Below, one piece after another: positions 31,741-40,675 of a stretch of 64,000 nucleotides of DNA. Position numbers and translations under genes: made by a program. Positions within the stretch are counted from its first letter, which is position 1, and the number at the start of each line of letters is the position of its first letter. Under the pieces are notes generated by a model. The model was given only the letters and a program-made list of their open reading frames with translations. It did not search any database and had not been told where the DNA came from. Source of the stretch: a virus; IMG/VR virus record IMGVR_UViG_3300049215_000686, positions 1 to 64,000 of that record, one strand, 5' to 3'.

Positions 31741-33153
31741 CTAGTTTTCGTTAATCCACTTTCTTTGGTCCATAAGCCCCCGGTAAGAGGTTGAAAGACA
31801 AATATCGTTAACTTCGCATCCTCTGTGAATGGCTTCAAAAATACCGCCTTTGACCACTTCCACGATTTGGGCACCGCTTAAGTCTCCTTGGGTAATGGCC
31901 GAAAAAGAAAGGGAATCAATGGTAGGCTGATCGATCCCGCGTTCTTTAAGATAAAATCGGGCAATTTGCTCCGCCAATTCCGCTGACGGCTTGCCGATGT
32001 TATAAATGCGATCAAATCTCCCCGGACGATCTCGAAGAGCCTCGTCCAGGGACTTCACCTTGTTGGTGGAGGCAACGAGCACCAGCGCCTCGTTGGGCTG
32101 AATTCCATCTAATTGATTAAGCATTTCTCCCAGGCATTCATAGTCATGATCACGGGAACCAGAAATCAAGTCTAAATCTTCCATGATCAAAAGGGTCGGA
32201 GAGAGTTTGCGAGCCATTTCAAAAATCTGGGCAATATCGTTTGAAGATTCAATCGCCTTAGCCGTCACCCAGAGCACCGTGACTTGGCCCTTAAGCGTAT
32301 AGGCTAAGTGCCTAGCCACCATGGTCTTGCCGTTGCCCGGAAGACCTTCCAAGATAATCGCTCGCTTGGTAGGCAATCCATAAGCCTTAAATTGATCGGA
32401 TTTCTTGAAAATATTGATAACGTTTTTTTCAAGTTCAAGTTGGAGGGACCGATCAATAACCGGCATCTTTTGTTCAGGAAGTTCTAAGATCGTAAACCCT
32501 CTGGAAGCGAGTTCCAGGATTTGGCCCCGAAAGTATTTACTTTGCAAAATCGCATCCTTGATTTCATCAAGAAGCAAGCGATTATAGTTCGAATCATCCC
32601 AGCCGGTTTCAATTTGAATTTTTAATTGGCCGGCAGCCGAAACCCCGTATTGAACGACGTAGTTACGCTTTGAAATAGAATCATGAATCCAAAGTTGGCA
32701 CTGATCAGGAACCGTAAATTTATTCATCCCTAATTGCACGGGAATATAAATGGGTTCTTCATAATGAATCGGTAAAATCAGTTTTTTATATTCGGGAAGT
32801 TTTCTGGGGTCAAAGACTTCAAATCGCGAAGATTCAAAGAATTCCTGAAGGGCGATTAAGGCAACGCCCGTCGGCGAAAGAGATTCCTGGAGCCGGTAAA
32901 CGAGTTCCGATCCAGGGAACCCGAAAAAGTCATTTTTGAAATGTTTATCGGTATAGGGAGTCCGGACTTCTTTTTTTCTAGGCAAAAGGTCTTCAAATGC
33001 AATGGCTGCTTGAGCGAGCCGATCTAGGCTTGAGAAATACTCTTTGACAAGCCGATAGGCTTCCATGGCCTGAATTGCGGGGATCTTAAGAAGTTCATCA
33101 AGCCCGATGTTCTCAAGTTGCTTGGTAATGTTTTCTTCGGATTGTTCGCTCAT
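31741..33153 (-). CDS. AAA+ ATPase of the FtsH/Cdc48-like type
   Basis: The 470-residue protein has a long N-terminal region of unknown fold and one AAA module: Walker A EGLPGNGKT, Walker B LLIMEDLDLI, sensor ASTNKVKSLDEAL and the arginine-finger pattern RDRPGRFDRIY. It has no protease motif (no HExxH), so it acts as a remodelling motor on unknown substrates. It overlaps the gene upstream by 41 bases and lies 37 bases before clpX. ATG 33153 is preferred to the longer start at 33183. Confidence 0.8.
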   Translation of the reverse strand: MSEQSEENITKQLENIGLDELLKIPAIQAMEAYRLVKEYFSSLDRLAQAAIAFEDLLPRKKEVRTPYTDKHFKNDFFGFPGSELVYRLQESLSPTGVALIALQEFFESSRFEVFDPRKLPEYKKLILPIHYEEPIYIPVQLGMNKFTVPDQCQLWIHDSISKRNYVVQYGVSAAGQLKIQIETGWDDSNYNRLLLDEIKDAILQSKYFRGQILELASRGFTILELPEQKMPVIDRSLQLELEKNVINIFKKSDQFKAYGLPTKRAIILEGLPGNGKTMVARHLAYTLKGQVTVLWVTAKAIESSNDIAQIFEMARKLSPTLLIMEDLDLISGSRDHDYECLGEMLNQLDGIQPNEALVLVASTNKVKSLDEALRDRPGRFDRIYNIGKPSAELAEQIARFYLKERGIDQPTIDSLSFSAITQGDLSGAQIVEVVKGGIFEAIHRGCEVNDICLSTSYRGLMDQRKWINEN

Positions 33154-33418
33154 GGTCGTCTTTCTTAGCGGAAAGAACACCATGGAAAATCGCGTCTAGG
33201 GCCTCAGCCAAATGATAATAGGCCAAGCGAGTTTGCTTTTGTAAAGTAACCTGAAACGTGCCTTCTCTCAAAAACCGGATTGCGCTTTGGAAACTGGAAA
33301 GTTCATCGTCCGGAATCGCGCAGACAGTTTCTCGGGTTTGATAAATCCAGTCCCAGGGGCCAAGCCCCACAAACCCCAATTGACGCAAAGCCCGCTGTAC
33401 AAGTTTCTTCTCTTCCAT
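33113..33418 (-). CDS. Hypothetical protein
   Basis: From ATG 33418 the 101-residue product reads MEEKKLVQRALRQLGFVGLG and continues with helices and an Arg/Lys-rich end. The frame extends upstream to TTG 33496 (127 residues), but the extension looks less protein-like. It overlaps the AAA+ gene, so they are probably co-translated. Confidence 0.45.
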   Translation of the reverse strand: MEEKKLVQRALRQLGFVGLGPWDWIYQTRETVCAIPDDELSSFQSAIRFLREGTFQVTLQKQTRLAYYHLAEALDAIFHGVLSAKKDDHERTIRRKHYQAT

Positions 33419-33460
33419 AGTGCCTATTTTAAATATACACTTTCGTTGCGGTGCGAACTG

Positions 33461-33610
33461 TTGCGTCGCGTCAAGAAACTCGGCGATTCCTTTCAAATTA
33501 AGGATGACGGACGATTTCGATTTTTAGAAGAAAAAATTGACGGATACGAATTTCGAATTTCCAAGCATGAATGGCTAAATAAGCGAAGTGGCGTTCAATC
33601 CAGAACATGA
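33461..33610 (+). CDS. Doubtful small ORF opposite the minus-strand genes
   Basis: The frame reads coding-like (KKLGDSFQIKDDGRFRFLEE, then KIDGYEFRISKHEWLNKR) and stops at 33610, but the only start is a TTG without a clear ribosome site. It fills the gap between the minus-strand genes 33113-33418 and 33636-33878. A broken or unusual start is possible. Confidence 0.3.
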   Translation: MRRVKKLGDSFQIKDDGRFRFLEEKIDGYEFRISKHEWLNKRSGVQSRT

Positions 33611-33635
33611 TGCCTTCCCCCTTGGCAATCCCTTT

Positions 33636-33878
33636 TTAATGCCACTGACGGACTTTACGAACCGATAAGACCGTTCCATCGGGCAGTTCCGTGGCGTTTT
33701 CGGTGGCTTCCACGATCTTACTGAAAGCCTGTTTAGGACTTTCCGGAAAGACCACGCTTTCATATTCCTTTTGCGGGAATGCCTGGTGAGTTTCGCCAGA
33801 AGATAAGCCGGTTGTCAATCCTCCCGATAAAACCCAATAAACTATCGCCATATTGATCAAAATTAAGAATACCGCCAT
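33636..33878 (-). CDS. Small membrane-anchored protein
   Basis: The 80-residue protein begins with a membrane anchor (MAVFLILINMAIVYWVLSGG) and has a soluble, Glu-rich second half with an FPESPKQAFSKIVEATENAT stretch. No family recognised. Divergent from the plus-strand gene at 34013. Confidence 0.5.
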   Translation of the reverse strand: MAVFLILINMAIVYWVLSGGLTTGLSSGETHQAFPQKEYESVVFPESPKQAFSKIVEATENATELPDGTVLSVRKVRQWH

Positions 33879-34012
33879 ACTCCTCTATTTTAACCCGAGC
33901 GTTATTGTCAGTCAATAGATGACTATTTTTATCAATCACTTGACTTTAAACCTCTTCCCCCTTAAGAAAATAGAAACCGACCAATCTTTAGACACTTTTG
34001 AGAGAGGGGATT

Positions 34013-34309
34013 ATGGGTGATGTGAAAGAGAATATGGCCCCATCGAAGCCTGAAACCAAAGGGATCTTTGATCGATGGAAGAGTAAAGATAAAACCAAAA
34101 AGAAAATTGAAACCGATGAGGATGTAGCCAACGAATTCGCCGATCACATCGCTTTTTCAATGGAAAAACTCGATAAACTGATTGAATCAAAGTCCCGAGA
34201 CCTCGCCAACGAAAAAGGACAAGAAAAAGAAAACAAGCGAAAATTAAGCCGCTTAAATGCCATGCTCGCTCATCTTGAAATTATTTCGGATCTGATGGAA
34301 GATTACTGA
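34013..34309 (+). CDS. Hypothetical charged protein
   Basis: The 98-residue product starts MGDVKENMAPSKPETKGIFD and is then a Lys/Glu-rich helix ending AMLAHLEIISDLMEDY. GAGAGGGG precedes ATG 34013, which is preferred to the TTG at 33998. It opens the plus-strand group of 34-35.8 kb. Weak -35 and -10 boxes (TTGACT 33940, TAAGAA 33963) lie upstream. Confidence 0.5.
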   Translation: MGDVKENMAPSKPETKGIFDRWKSKDKTKKKIETDEDVANEFADHIAFSMEKLDKLIESKSRDLANEKGQEKENKRKLSRLNAMLAHLEIISDLMEDY

Positions 34310-34332
34310 ACGAGCAGAGAGGGGAAGCCACG

Positions 34333-34630
34333 ATGGCAAGGCGAGAAAAGGAATTTTATTGCGATATTTCAGGCGGCGGATGGGGAAAATACTTTAAGAC
34401 ATTTTTAAGAGAATCTTTTTTTCGGCAATTATACAATCCGATGCCCCAATTGCTCTCACGATCATTTTCGCGTAATTGAGCACGGACTGATTACTCAAGA
34501 CCGTCATAACGAACGATACGGAACAACTGAGATCATTCTTTGCTTAAAATCCACGATTCGAGACGTGCCCTGGCATAATGATCCTGTTTTTCGGCGCAAT
34601 CAAATAAAGGCATATCAAGGAGGCAAATAA
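34333..34630 (+). pseudogene. Zinc-type protein gene with a T7-run frameshift
   Basis: ATG 34333 (behind AGAGGGGAA) starts MARREKEFYCDISGGGWGKY. At the T7 run 34416-34422 the frame is lost. With T6 the protein continues FFGNYTIRCPNCSHDHFRVI, then EHGLITQDRHNERYGTTEII, and ends QIKAYQGGK at stop 34628-34630, giving 99 residues. The CPNC-H-x-H motif suggests zinc binding and resembles a small phage protein family. Its stop overlaps the next ATG (TAATG). Either a homopolymer sequencing error or transcriptional slippage on T7. Confidence 0.7.
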
Positions 34631-35105
34631 TGCTTCACCAATCAAATATCCGTAAGTTGAAAGGATTAAATTCGACACGGCAACTCGATGAAGCCAAGAA
34701 AAATACATCAAAGCCCAAGAAGAAGGCCGAGCGATCCTCACCCTCGAAGGGCGGCCAATCGATTCCTTTCAGCAAATTACCGACGGTTTTATTATCCGAG
34801 AAATCCTACTCGATCCAACTCAAATTGCCTTTCGTATCTTTGATGAAATTGGGGATCGCCGAATTATCTGGAACGTTTTGGATCAAGAACAAGTCCAGGA
34901 AGCAAAGGTTTTGTTCGATGAATACGTCGGAAAAGGATGGAAGCCTTATGCTATTGATAAGTACGGGAACATGGGTAAACGCATCCGACGTTTCGACTCC
35001 TCGCTCGAAGAAATCGTCTTCGACGACAACTCCACTTATCCCCTTAAGAAGTTTGGTGAAAGGTTTAAAGAAGTCAAAATGATGCCAAGAACGTTTCCCG
35101 GATGA
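34630..35105 (+). pseudogene. Hypothetical gene with an A5-run frameshift
   Basis: From ATG 34630 the frame reads about 25 residues (LHQSNIRKLKGLNSTRQLDE), then degenerates. A second frame is coherent from about 34700: YIKAQEEGRAILTLEGRPID, later GFIIREILLDPTQIAFRIFD, to stop 35103-35105. Lengthening the A5 run at 34699-34703 to A6 joins both parts (KKKYIKAQ), giving a protein of about 158 residues. No function is recognised. The stop overlaps the next ATG. Confidence 0.7.
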
Positions 35106-35840
35106 ATCCAAACATACCCGCCGAGCGAATCACACAGAAACAACCTCCCGAAATCAGCCCAGACGGGTCTTTAACTTTTAAGAAACCGCAAGACAACTCC
35201 TACGTTAATGGCGACCTGCCATCCAAGACTATTACGGTACGAACGATCATCGCTGGTGATGTTTTAATGAACGCCGAAAACCCTCGTTTATAACGACTTC
35301 TTAGGGGAACCTTTAACAAACAGCACTCTAGCAAATATTTATGCCCAAACAGCAAATTTAATTTCCACTGAATCAACCATGACAACATTTCCCTCATATC
35401 AAATAGTGAGGGACACGACATGGGCGATTACAACGAATGGACAAAATTCGATCTCGATCCCCTCTGGCTTTAATGCGATCAACATCAGTTATGAAAGTGG
35501 AGCAACGGGCACGCTAACTATTAATGCTGAAGCGTCAGTCGATTCTGTCTACTTAGGCGAACTTCTAATCCAAAATCGCTATTCTGTGCTCAAACAAAAA
35601 ATGAGATCAAATTTGTTGATCCAAATAAAAAACAGAAGTAACCGAAAATTCTTAAGCGGGGATCAGAAAATTTCTCCCCAAGAAATAAAGGCAAGAGAGA
35701 CTTTGCGCGATATGATTACTGAATCAGAACGCGCTGGCGCCAACATTAAGAGAATTGAGACACCGCTTTATGCTAGCGATCAAATAAGAAAAGAAGAAAA
35801 CTTATTGCAGACTTATCAAAGACTGAAAAAGACGGCTTAA
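35102..35840 (+). pseudogene. Hypothetical gene with an A4-run frameshift
   Basis: ATG 35102 starts MNPNIPAERITQKQPPEISP and keeps frame to about 35276 (IIAGDVLMNAE). The +1 frame continues TLVYNDFLGEPLTNSTLANI and runs to stop 35838-35840. A4 at 35277-35280 shortened to A3 restores about 245 residues. The central part (SISIPSGFNAINISYESGAT) is beta-rich, the end is helical. It could be a virion or host-interaction protein; not recognised. It overlaps the convergent gene by 4 bases. Confidence 0.65.
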
Positions 35841-36214
35841 TCCGGAAGTTTGGGCTTAATAGAACGGATTTCGCGGGCCACGGTTCTCGCATGAATATGC
35901 GACATTTCGCGATGATACTCTTTGGGCTTTCCTTGCGAATGAGCCTGAGCACGAACATGGCTTCCCATCGTGCTCTCACCGGCCAGATCTTTCTTTCGTC
36001 CTTCGGGCAATAACGGCTGATGAACTCCAGCCTTTCTGAGAAGGAGCATTCCATTAAAATTCTGAATGCTTTTTTCGATATCTGACCAATCAATTTCGTG
36101 ACGCTTTAATGAAGTAGCGCAAACTGCATATGCATTATCTGCACTGCCCTTTTCTTTTACTTCATCAACACAGCGATCGTATTTCTCTGGATTAACGCCC
36201 TTTGGAACTGGCAT
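35837..36214 (-). CDS. Phage protein with a YDRCVxxVK...AYAVC motif
   Basis: The 125-residue protein begins PVPKGVNPEKYDRCVDEVKE and continues NAYAVCATSL. This two-Cys signature is frequent in phage head or prohead-associated proteins (from memory), where it probably forms a small zinc or disulphide motif. The rest is basic with many His. It is the last gene of the minus-strand structural operon. Confidence 0.5.
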   Translation of the reverse strand: MPVPKGVNPEKYDRCVDEVKEKGSADNAYAVCATSLKRHEIDWSDIEKSIQNFNGMLLLRKAGVHQPLLPEGRKKDLAGESTMGSHVRAQAHSQGKPKEYHREMSHIHARTVAREIRSIKPKLPD

Positions 36215-36236
36215 TAGATCACCTTTTTAAAACAAA

Positions 36237-37043
36237 TTAGGCTAAATTATAAGTGAAGCAGGTTCCATCCACACCAGCGGCAGCCGCATTAGTGAATCCA
36301 GTGGTTGCTGCATCTTTATAAAAACTAATCGAACCGTTCGCACCAATGATCACGCTTCCAAATACCTTTGCCGCATTATCGGTCACAACGCAGGGAAAGC
36401 GCACATCAGCAATCGGTCTGAAAGCAGCCGGAATTTGTCCAGCAGCCGCAAGGATTCCCGTTCCTAAGCCATCCGCAGTCGTTAAGGTCGGAATAAAAAG
36501 ACTTGCAACATTTTTATTTTTAAATGCCTTACAAGTCGTTGCTCCGATGGAATGATCAAATGCAATCGAAACCGCTAGGTTTTGAGAAAACAAAGCCTCA
36601 AAAGCGATCTCGTTTCCATCAATTTTCTGGATCGCTGCCAAAATAGAATCTGTTGCAGAAACCACTCCGGAAGCAGCGGCATATGCCGTTAGAACTTTAG
36701 CGATCACTGCCGCATTTGAAAGAGTCACCGCTCCGCTTGAAGCAAGAGTCGCTTCGCCCGACACGGCGACACTAGCGACTGTAGTCCCATTTCCAACCAG
36801 AATGTTTCCGCTTGTTTTAGCAGAAACATTCGATCCGTGTCCGGTGGCATCTCCAACAATGACATTTCCTTGCGGTACAACTAGCGCACTAGCCAATTCA
36901 GCGCTTAATGCTGCCTGAATCAGATCTCCCAGTTGGATATCTCCGCCATCCACCTCGTGAATTTGCCCCTTTTTAAGGGCAGGGACATAATCGATGAGTT
37001 GATTGACAATTTTTTGCTGAGCAGCCGATAACTTAGTTTGCAT
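36237..37043 (-). CDS. Putative tail-fibre or tail-tip protein
   Basis: The 268-residue protein is rich in Ala, Gly, Thr and Val with a repetitive middle (NVIVGDATGHGSNVSAKTSG). The end, FRPIADVRFPCVVTDNAAKV followed by GSVIIGANGSISFYKD, matches the C-terminal knob seen in fibre proteins (G-x-x-x-I-x-x-x-G-x-I-x-x-Y). It is three genes below the tail sheath. Receptor binding is likely but the receptor is unknown. Confidence 0.6.
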   Translation of the reverse strand: MQTKLSAAQQKIVNQLIDYVPALKKGQIHEVDGGDIQLGDLIQAALSAELASALVVPQGNVIVGDATGHGSNVSAKTSGNILVGNGTTVASVAVSGEATLASSGAVTLSNAAVIAKVLTAYAAASGVVSATDSILAAIQKIDGNEIAFEALFSQNLAVSIAFDHSIGATTCKAFKNKNVASLFIPTLTTADGLGTGILAAAGQIPAAFRPIADVRFPCVVTDNAAKVFGSVIIGANGSISFYKDAATTGFTNAAAAGVDGTCFTYNLA

Positions 37044-37058
37044 TTTATTTTACCAAAA

Positions 37059-37334
37059 TTATAAATTCGTTTTAGACGGAGAAGGAACCAAAACATCACT
37101 TGCGGTCTTAGGAATCACAGCACCCGCATAGTTCGTAACGTTTGTATTGCCGATGCCAGCGACGTTTGCTGTGTCAACATGCGCCAAAAACGCGTTGAAT
37201 TGAGCAATCAAAGCATTAACCGCCAATACGATTTCATCGATTTTTTCAATCGCAAGGTGTTGGCTGTCGCCGGGAGCCCATGTTTTAATGAACTTTCCGC
37301 CAAGACCCTTACCTTTTTCTTGAATATGTGCCAT
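37059..37334 (-). CDS. Small structural-cluster protein
   Basis: The 91-residue protein (starts MAHIQEKGKGLGGKFIKTWA) has a helical middle with IEKIDEIVLAVNALIAQFNA and a Pro-rich end. It sits between the sheath and the fibre-like gene. A fibre-associated or oligomerisation protein is possible; no family recognised. Confidence 0.5.
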   Translation of the reverse strand: MAHIQEKGKGLGGKFIKTWAPGDSQHLAIEKIDEIVLAVNALIAQFNAFLAHVDTANVAGIGNTNVTNYAGAVIPKTASDVLVPSPSKTNL

Positions 37335-37349
37335 TTTTTACTCCTAGAA

Positions 37350-39137
37350 TTAACTTGTCGCCCGTTGGACAGCGATGTCATTGAGAACAAACTCAATTCC
37401 TTCAACCAATGTCACGGTGACTGAGGTATTAATTACGTTTCCATTGAAAGAAACCGTCAAGTCCTTGAATCCCTTGCCGCCCGTGCTTGCATCCGGAACA
37501 ATGATCCCGCTTGAGCGAGCCCCATCCAGAACACTCACCAACAGATTCTTCACAGTCTCAGGCGTAACATCGCTGTTTCGTTGACCGACGAATGTTTCCA
37601 TATTGAGACGAATCGAGAATGCCAACGTATCGGCAGCATAAAGTACGGCTGGACGATTATAAATCCACGCATTGAGGGTTTGACCGTAGGTGGAATTGTC
37701 CAATACAAACCTAAAACCACCGCCCGGAGCCCGCTCAACAAACGTCAAGTTCGCATCAATTGCGTCATCTGCCTGTGTTTCTGGATCAAAATCATTACTT
37801 GGAACGCTGAAACCAGAGATATTCGCCAATTTAAAAGTGTTGGGAAGACCAATAACCGCAGCCGCTTTCATGCCCGCATTGATTGTTGCCAGCATATGAG
37901 GCTGAGCCGTAACGAGTGCTCCAAACGAGTTTTGAACATCCACTTGTTGGAAATGGAGAGAAACTCGTGCCGAACCCAGCGCTGCGGATTTGATTTTCGC
38001 ATTCGCATAAGTCCCCTGATAAGCGGCAAATCCTTGACGCTCTCTTCGTCCTTTAACCGTCGAGTTTTGAACACAATGCGTATTAAGCGCAGCGTGAATC
38101 GAATCGATCGAATAAGAAGAAGCCGCGTCCGTAAGTCCATCGGTAATATCGCTTGCTGCGTCTCTTGAAAAAAGAGGAACAACAAAGTTCACTCGGACCT
38201 TTGAGAGAGCATCCAGACAGCCTTGAAAATTAGACTGAGAAGTTGCTCCAAGTGCACCGCCTGCCAAAGCCGTATTAACCATCGCATCAGGGATTCCGGC
38301 AGTTGCAGTCGGGATGAAGTCAACCAAAGCCGAAAGACCGAAAAAATCCACAATATCTTGAAGATCTTTCTTCACAACATAAGGAGCCGTTTTAATATCT
38401 TGGGCAGTCACGCGATCAAGGACCGTCAAAGGATCATTGATGTGACCATTCAAAACGCTCGCAACATATCCGGGCTGAGTATTTAAAAACTGAACCAATT
38501 GCCCAAGGGTGTTGAACATTGACTTAGAAATATTTAAATTCGAAGCCCCAGTTCCGGTAATCGCTGTAGTGATCGAAGTTGCCCCAATCGTAAGCGTTGC
38601 GGCTGAAACTCCGCCAGCGGTAACTTGGATTTGAATTGCTCCGTCATTTCCGATCGCGTTGGATACTTCTGAAATACCGTTCAAATTGTCCGTGATCGTA
38701 ATCACGTCTTGTCCGGCATTTTGATCAATTTCAATCGTAATAGCGTTTCCTTGCGCTCCCGGAACTTTGGCTTTCACCGTTCCATAAGAAGAAGGAAGAG
38801 CAAGACTTGCGGTTGTGGATTGATTCGTCTTTAAAGTAAGAAGAAGTTGAGCACCACCTAGGATTTGAGGGTCATTACTTGGCGTCAGAGCGATACGCGC
38901 TCCATCCACCAAGGCTCCGCTTCCATATTTTTGCTGAATTTGTGCAAACTGATCCGGAGACCAAGTCACTGAAGAAAGGCCAGATTCATCAGAAAAAGCG
39001 AGTCCCTGATCGGCCTCTCCGATGATCGCCATAACACCCAGTTGAGCCTGAGCCGCGCTGCCTTGTGCCACACGAATTCGTGAATAGGCGCCCGGTTTTC
39101 TTAGGCTCGCACCGGCGAAATTGATAACAATGCTCAT
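37350..39137 (-). CDS. Contractile tail sheath protein
   Basis: The 595-residue protein begins with a beta-rich N-terminal domain (ASLRKPGAYSRIRVAQGSAA). It ends with the conserved sheath C-terminus: GQRNSDVTPETVKNLLVSVL, then KDLTVSFNGNVINTSVTVTL and a final VEGIEFV strand, which in known sheaths handshakes between subunits. The middle contains a large alpha/beta insertion as in long myovirus sheaths. This gene defines the phage as having a contractile tail. It overlaps the upstream gene by 4 bases. Confidence 0.85.
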   Translation of the reverse strand: MSIVINFAGASLRKPGAYSRIRVAQGSAAQAQLGVMAIIGEADQGLAFSDESGLSSVTWSPDQFAQIQQKYGSGALVDGARIALTPSNDPQILGGAQLLLTLKTNQSTTASLALPSSYGTVKAKVPGAQGNAITIEIDQNAGQDVITITDNLNGISEVSNAIGNDGAIQIQVTAGGVSAATLTIGATSITTAITGTGASNLNISKSMFNTLGQLVQFLNTQPGYVASVLNGHINDPLTVLDRVTAQDIKTAPYVVKKDLQDIVDFFGLSALVDFIPTATAGIPDAMVNTALAGGALGATSQSNFQGCLDALSKVRVNFVVPLFSRDAASDITDGLTDAASSYSIDSIHAALNTHCVQNSTVKGRRERQGFAAYQGTYANAKIKSAALGSARVSLHFQQVDVQNSFGALVTAQPHMLATINAGMKAAAVIGLPNTFKLANISGFSVPSNDFDPETQADDAIDANLTFVERAPGGGFRFVLDNSTYGQTLNAWIYNRPAVLYAADTLAFSIRLNMETFVGQRNSDVTPETVKNLLVSVLDGARSSGIIVPDASTGGKGFKDLTVSFNGNVINTSVTVTLVEGIEFVLNDIAVQRATS

Positions 39138-39469
39138 TTCTCTTTCCTCCCGAACCCGAACTTGATTAAGCCTTGGTCGTAATCGTTTTGAGTTTGCGGA
39201 TCGCCCAATCCCAAATGCTGGAAATAAGCGCGAATCGTTGTCATGTGATGGGCCTGAATATTATCAAAACGCTTCAGCGCTCCAGTAAACCAAACCAAAA
39301 ACTTCACTTTAGTTTCACCCGGTTTCGCTAAATTCATAGCGGAAGCGGCTTCCGTCTTAGCCTCAACCTTTTGAATTGGCGCGGCTTTGGCTTCGGGCTC
39401 TTTCTCAGGTTCTTTTTTTACAATCACCGTCTTAGAAGAATCGGTCTTCGTCTCGTTTTCCATCGCCAT
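39134..39469 (-). CDS. Hypothetical structural-cluster protein
   Basis: The 111-residue protein has a Lys/Glu/Ala-rich disordered first half (PEKEPEAKAAPIQKVEAKTE) and an ordered second half (KVKFLVWFTGALKRFDNIQA, then HMTTIRAYFQHLGLGDPQTQ). It lies directly upstream of the sheath gene. Not recognised. Confidence 0.5.
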   Translation of the reverse strand: MAMENETKTDSSKTVIVKKEPEKEPEAKAAPIQKVEAKTEAASAMNLAKPGETKVKFLVWFTGALKRFDNIQAHHMTTIRAYFQHLGLGDPQTQNDYDQGLIKFGFGRKEK

Positions 39470-39521
39470 GCACTTAATTGTCAGACACAGAAGGTAGATT
39501 GATGTTCAATCCCTTACAAAG

Positions 39522-40463
39522 TTAGAGATCGACGGAATCATCGGTTTCATCGCCAAGTTTGTTGGAGGCCTTGATCATTTCAATGAAAGCAACCAAATCT
39601 TGAGATTTCGGCCCTACCCATGACCAAACTGTTTTTGTGGACAAATTGACATACCGCGTCCATACGTTCTCACCTAAAAACGAGTCGTCTTTTGAGAAAT
39701 CGGAAGCCGTCGGCATTGCCAAATCGAGCCCAAAGGTTGCCGTCAATAGCGGGCGAAATTTTAAAAGCCCCCACTGGACCATCGCCCAAAGCCACAATCC
39801 CTCGCTTCGATCAGCGTGACCATGACAAGCGACTGTAAGGGTATCTTCAAAATACATGACGCCCTCACGATAAAGAGCGTCGGAATAAGGATTGATCACC
39901 GTTATTTGGGATAAATCAGCCTGAGAAATCGGGTCTTGTCCGATTTGAAATGCGGTGGGATTGCCATCAACGCCATAACCGATTCCGTATTCTCGCCCAT
40001 TCTTATCTAAAAGATGAAACCCTGGAATGACCAACTTGGCCAAATTAGGATCCATAGAAGAAGGAAGCGTAAAAGAAATAGAAGAGCCATCCGAAGAAGG
40101 AGTAATGAGTGAAGGAGAAAACTCAGGAACCGCAACTTCTCGCTCATAAGGCTGAAGACTTTGACTTAATACAAAGCCAGCATCTCCCATAAAAGACTGC
40201 ACGGGAGTCGATCTTTGTAAATGGATTGTCACCCCAGGAATTTGTGTGGGATCTAAGTCAAAGCCCAAAACAACGGGAATTTTCGTGGTAGTGACCCAGT
40301 TTTTGATTTGTTTAAAGAATCGATCCCCTAAAAGAGCGGCATGAGGATCCAAAGCCGCATCTCCGAAGATTTCAGGGATATAGAGATCAGGGTTTGAGAT
40401 CACTGTTTTTAAGGTGAAATCAACGACATATTTTAATGAAATATCAACTAGAGGCACCGACAT
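39522..40463 (-). CDS. Neck or tail-completion-type structural protein
   Basis: The 313-residue protein has beta-rich and helical segments (VSVPLVD-type start, then DLYIPEIFGDAALDPHAALL and DTLTVACHGHADRSEGLWLW). The position between a gp10-like gene and the sheath fits a tail terminator or neck role; this is inferred. ATG 40463 follows GGGGAT at 7 bases and is preferred to the TTG at 40469. Confidence 0.5.
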   Translation of the reverse strand: MSVPLVDISLKYVVDFTLKTVISNPDLYIPEIFGDAALDPHAALLGDRFFKQIKNWVTTTKIPVVLGFDLDPTQIPGVTIHLQRSTPVQSFMGDAGFVLSQSLQPYEREVAVPEFSPSLITPSSDGSSISFTLPSSMDPNLAKLVIPGFHLLDKNGREYGIGYGVDGNPTAFQIGQDPISQADLSQITVINPYSDALYREGVMYFEDTLTVACHGHADRSEGLWLWAMVQWGLLKFRPLLTATFGLDLAMPTASDFSKDDSFLGENVWTRYVNLSTKTVWSWVGPKSQDLVAFIEMIKASNKLGDETDDSVDL

Positions 40464-40465
40464 GA

Positions 40466-40675
40466 TCAAATCCCCGATCTTTTATTTTCTTTGCAATAAT
40501 AGGAATGCGCTGGCTGCTTTGTTGTGCGTGCCCCACAATCGCATCTCCAATCTGCTTGGGTATTTCCAGGCAGTTCAGTTCGATGGCCGCGCTCGCAAAA
40601 CCCATATCCTTGTTCGAGAATCTCTTCGAACTGACCTTCTACATCTTTACCGCAATGAGGATAAGAACATTTCAT
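40466..40675 (-). CDS. Small zinc protein
   Basis: The 69-residue protein has CSYPHCGKD, then CERGHR, CDCG and YYCKEN, a probable two-zinc fold. It sits in the virion cluster, overlapping neighbours on both sides. It may be a virion assembly or adaptor factor. Confidence 0.5.
   Translation of the reverse strand: MKCSYPHCGKDVEGQFEEILEQGYGFCERGHRTELPGNTQADWRCDCGARTTKQPAHSYYCKENKRSGI

Noticed and set aside
34630-35082. 150-residue ORF in the uncorrected frame
   Set aside because: After the first 25 residues it is Ser/Thr/Lys-rich noise; the neighbouring frame has coherent protein after repair of one base.
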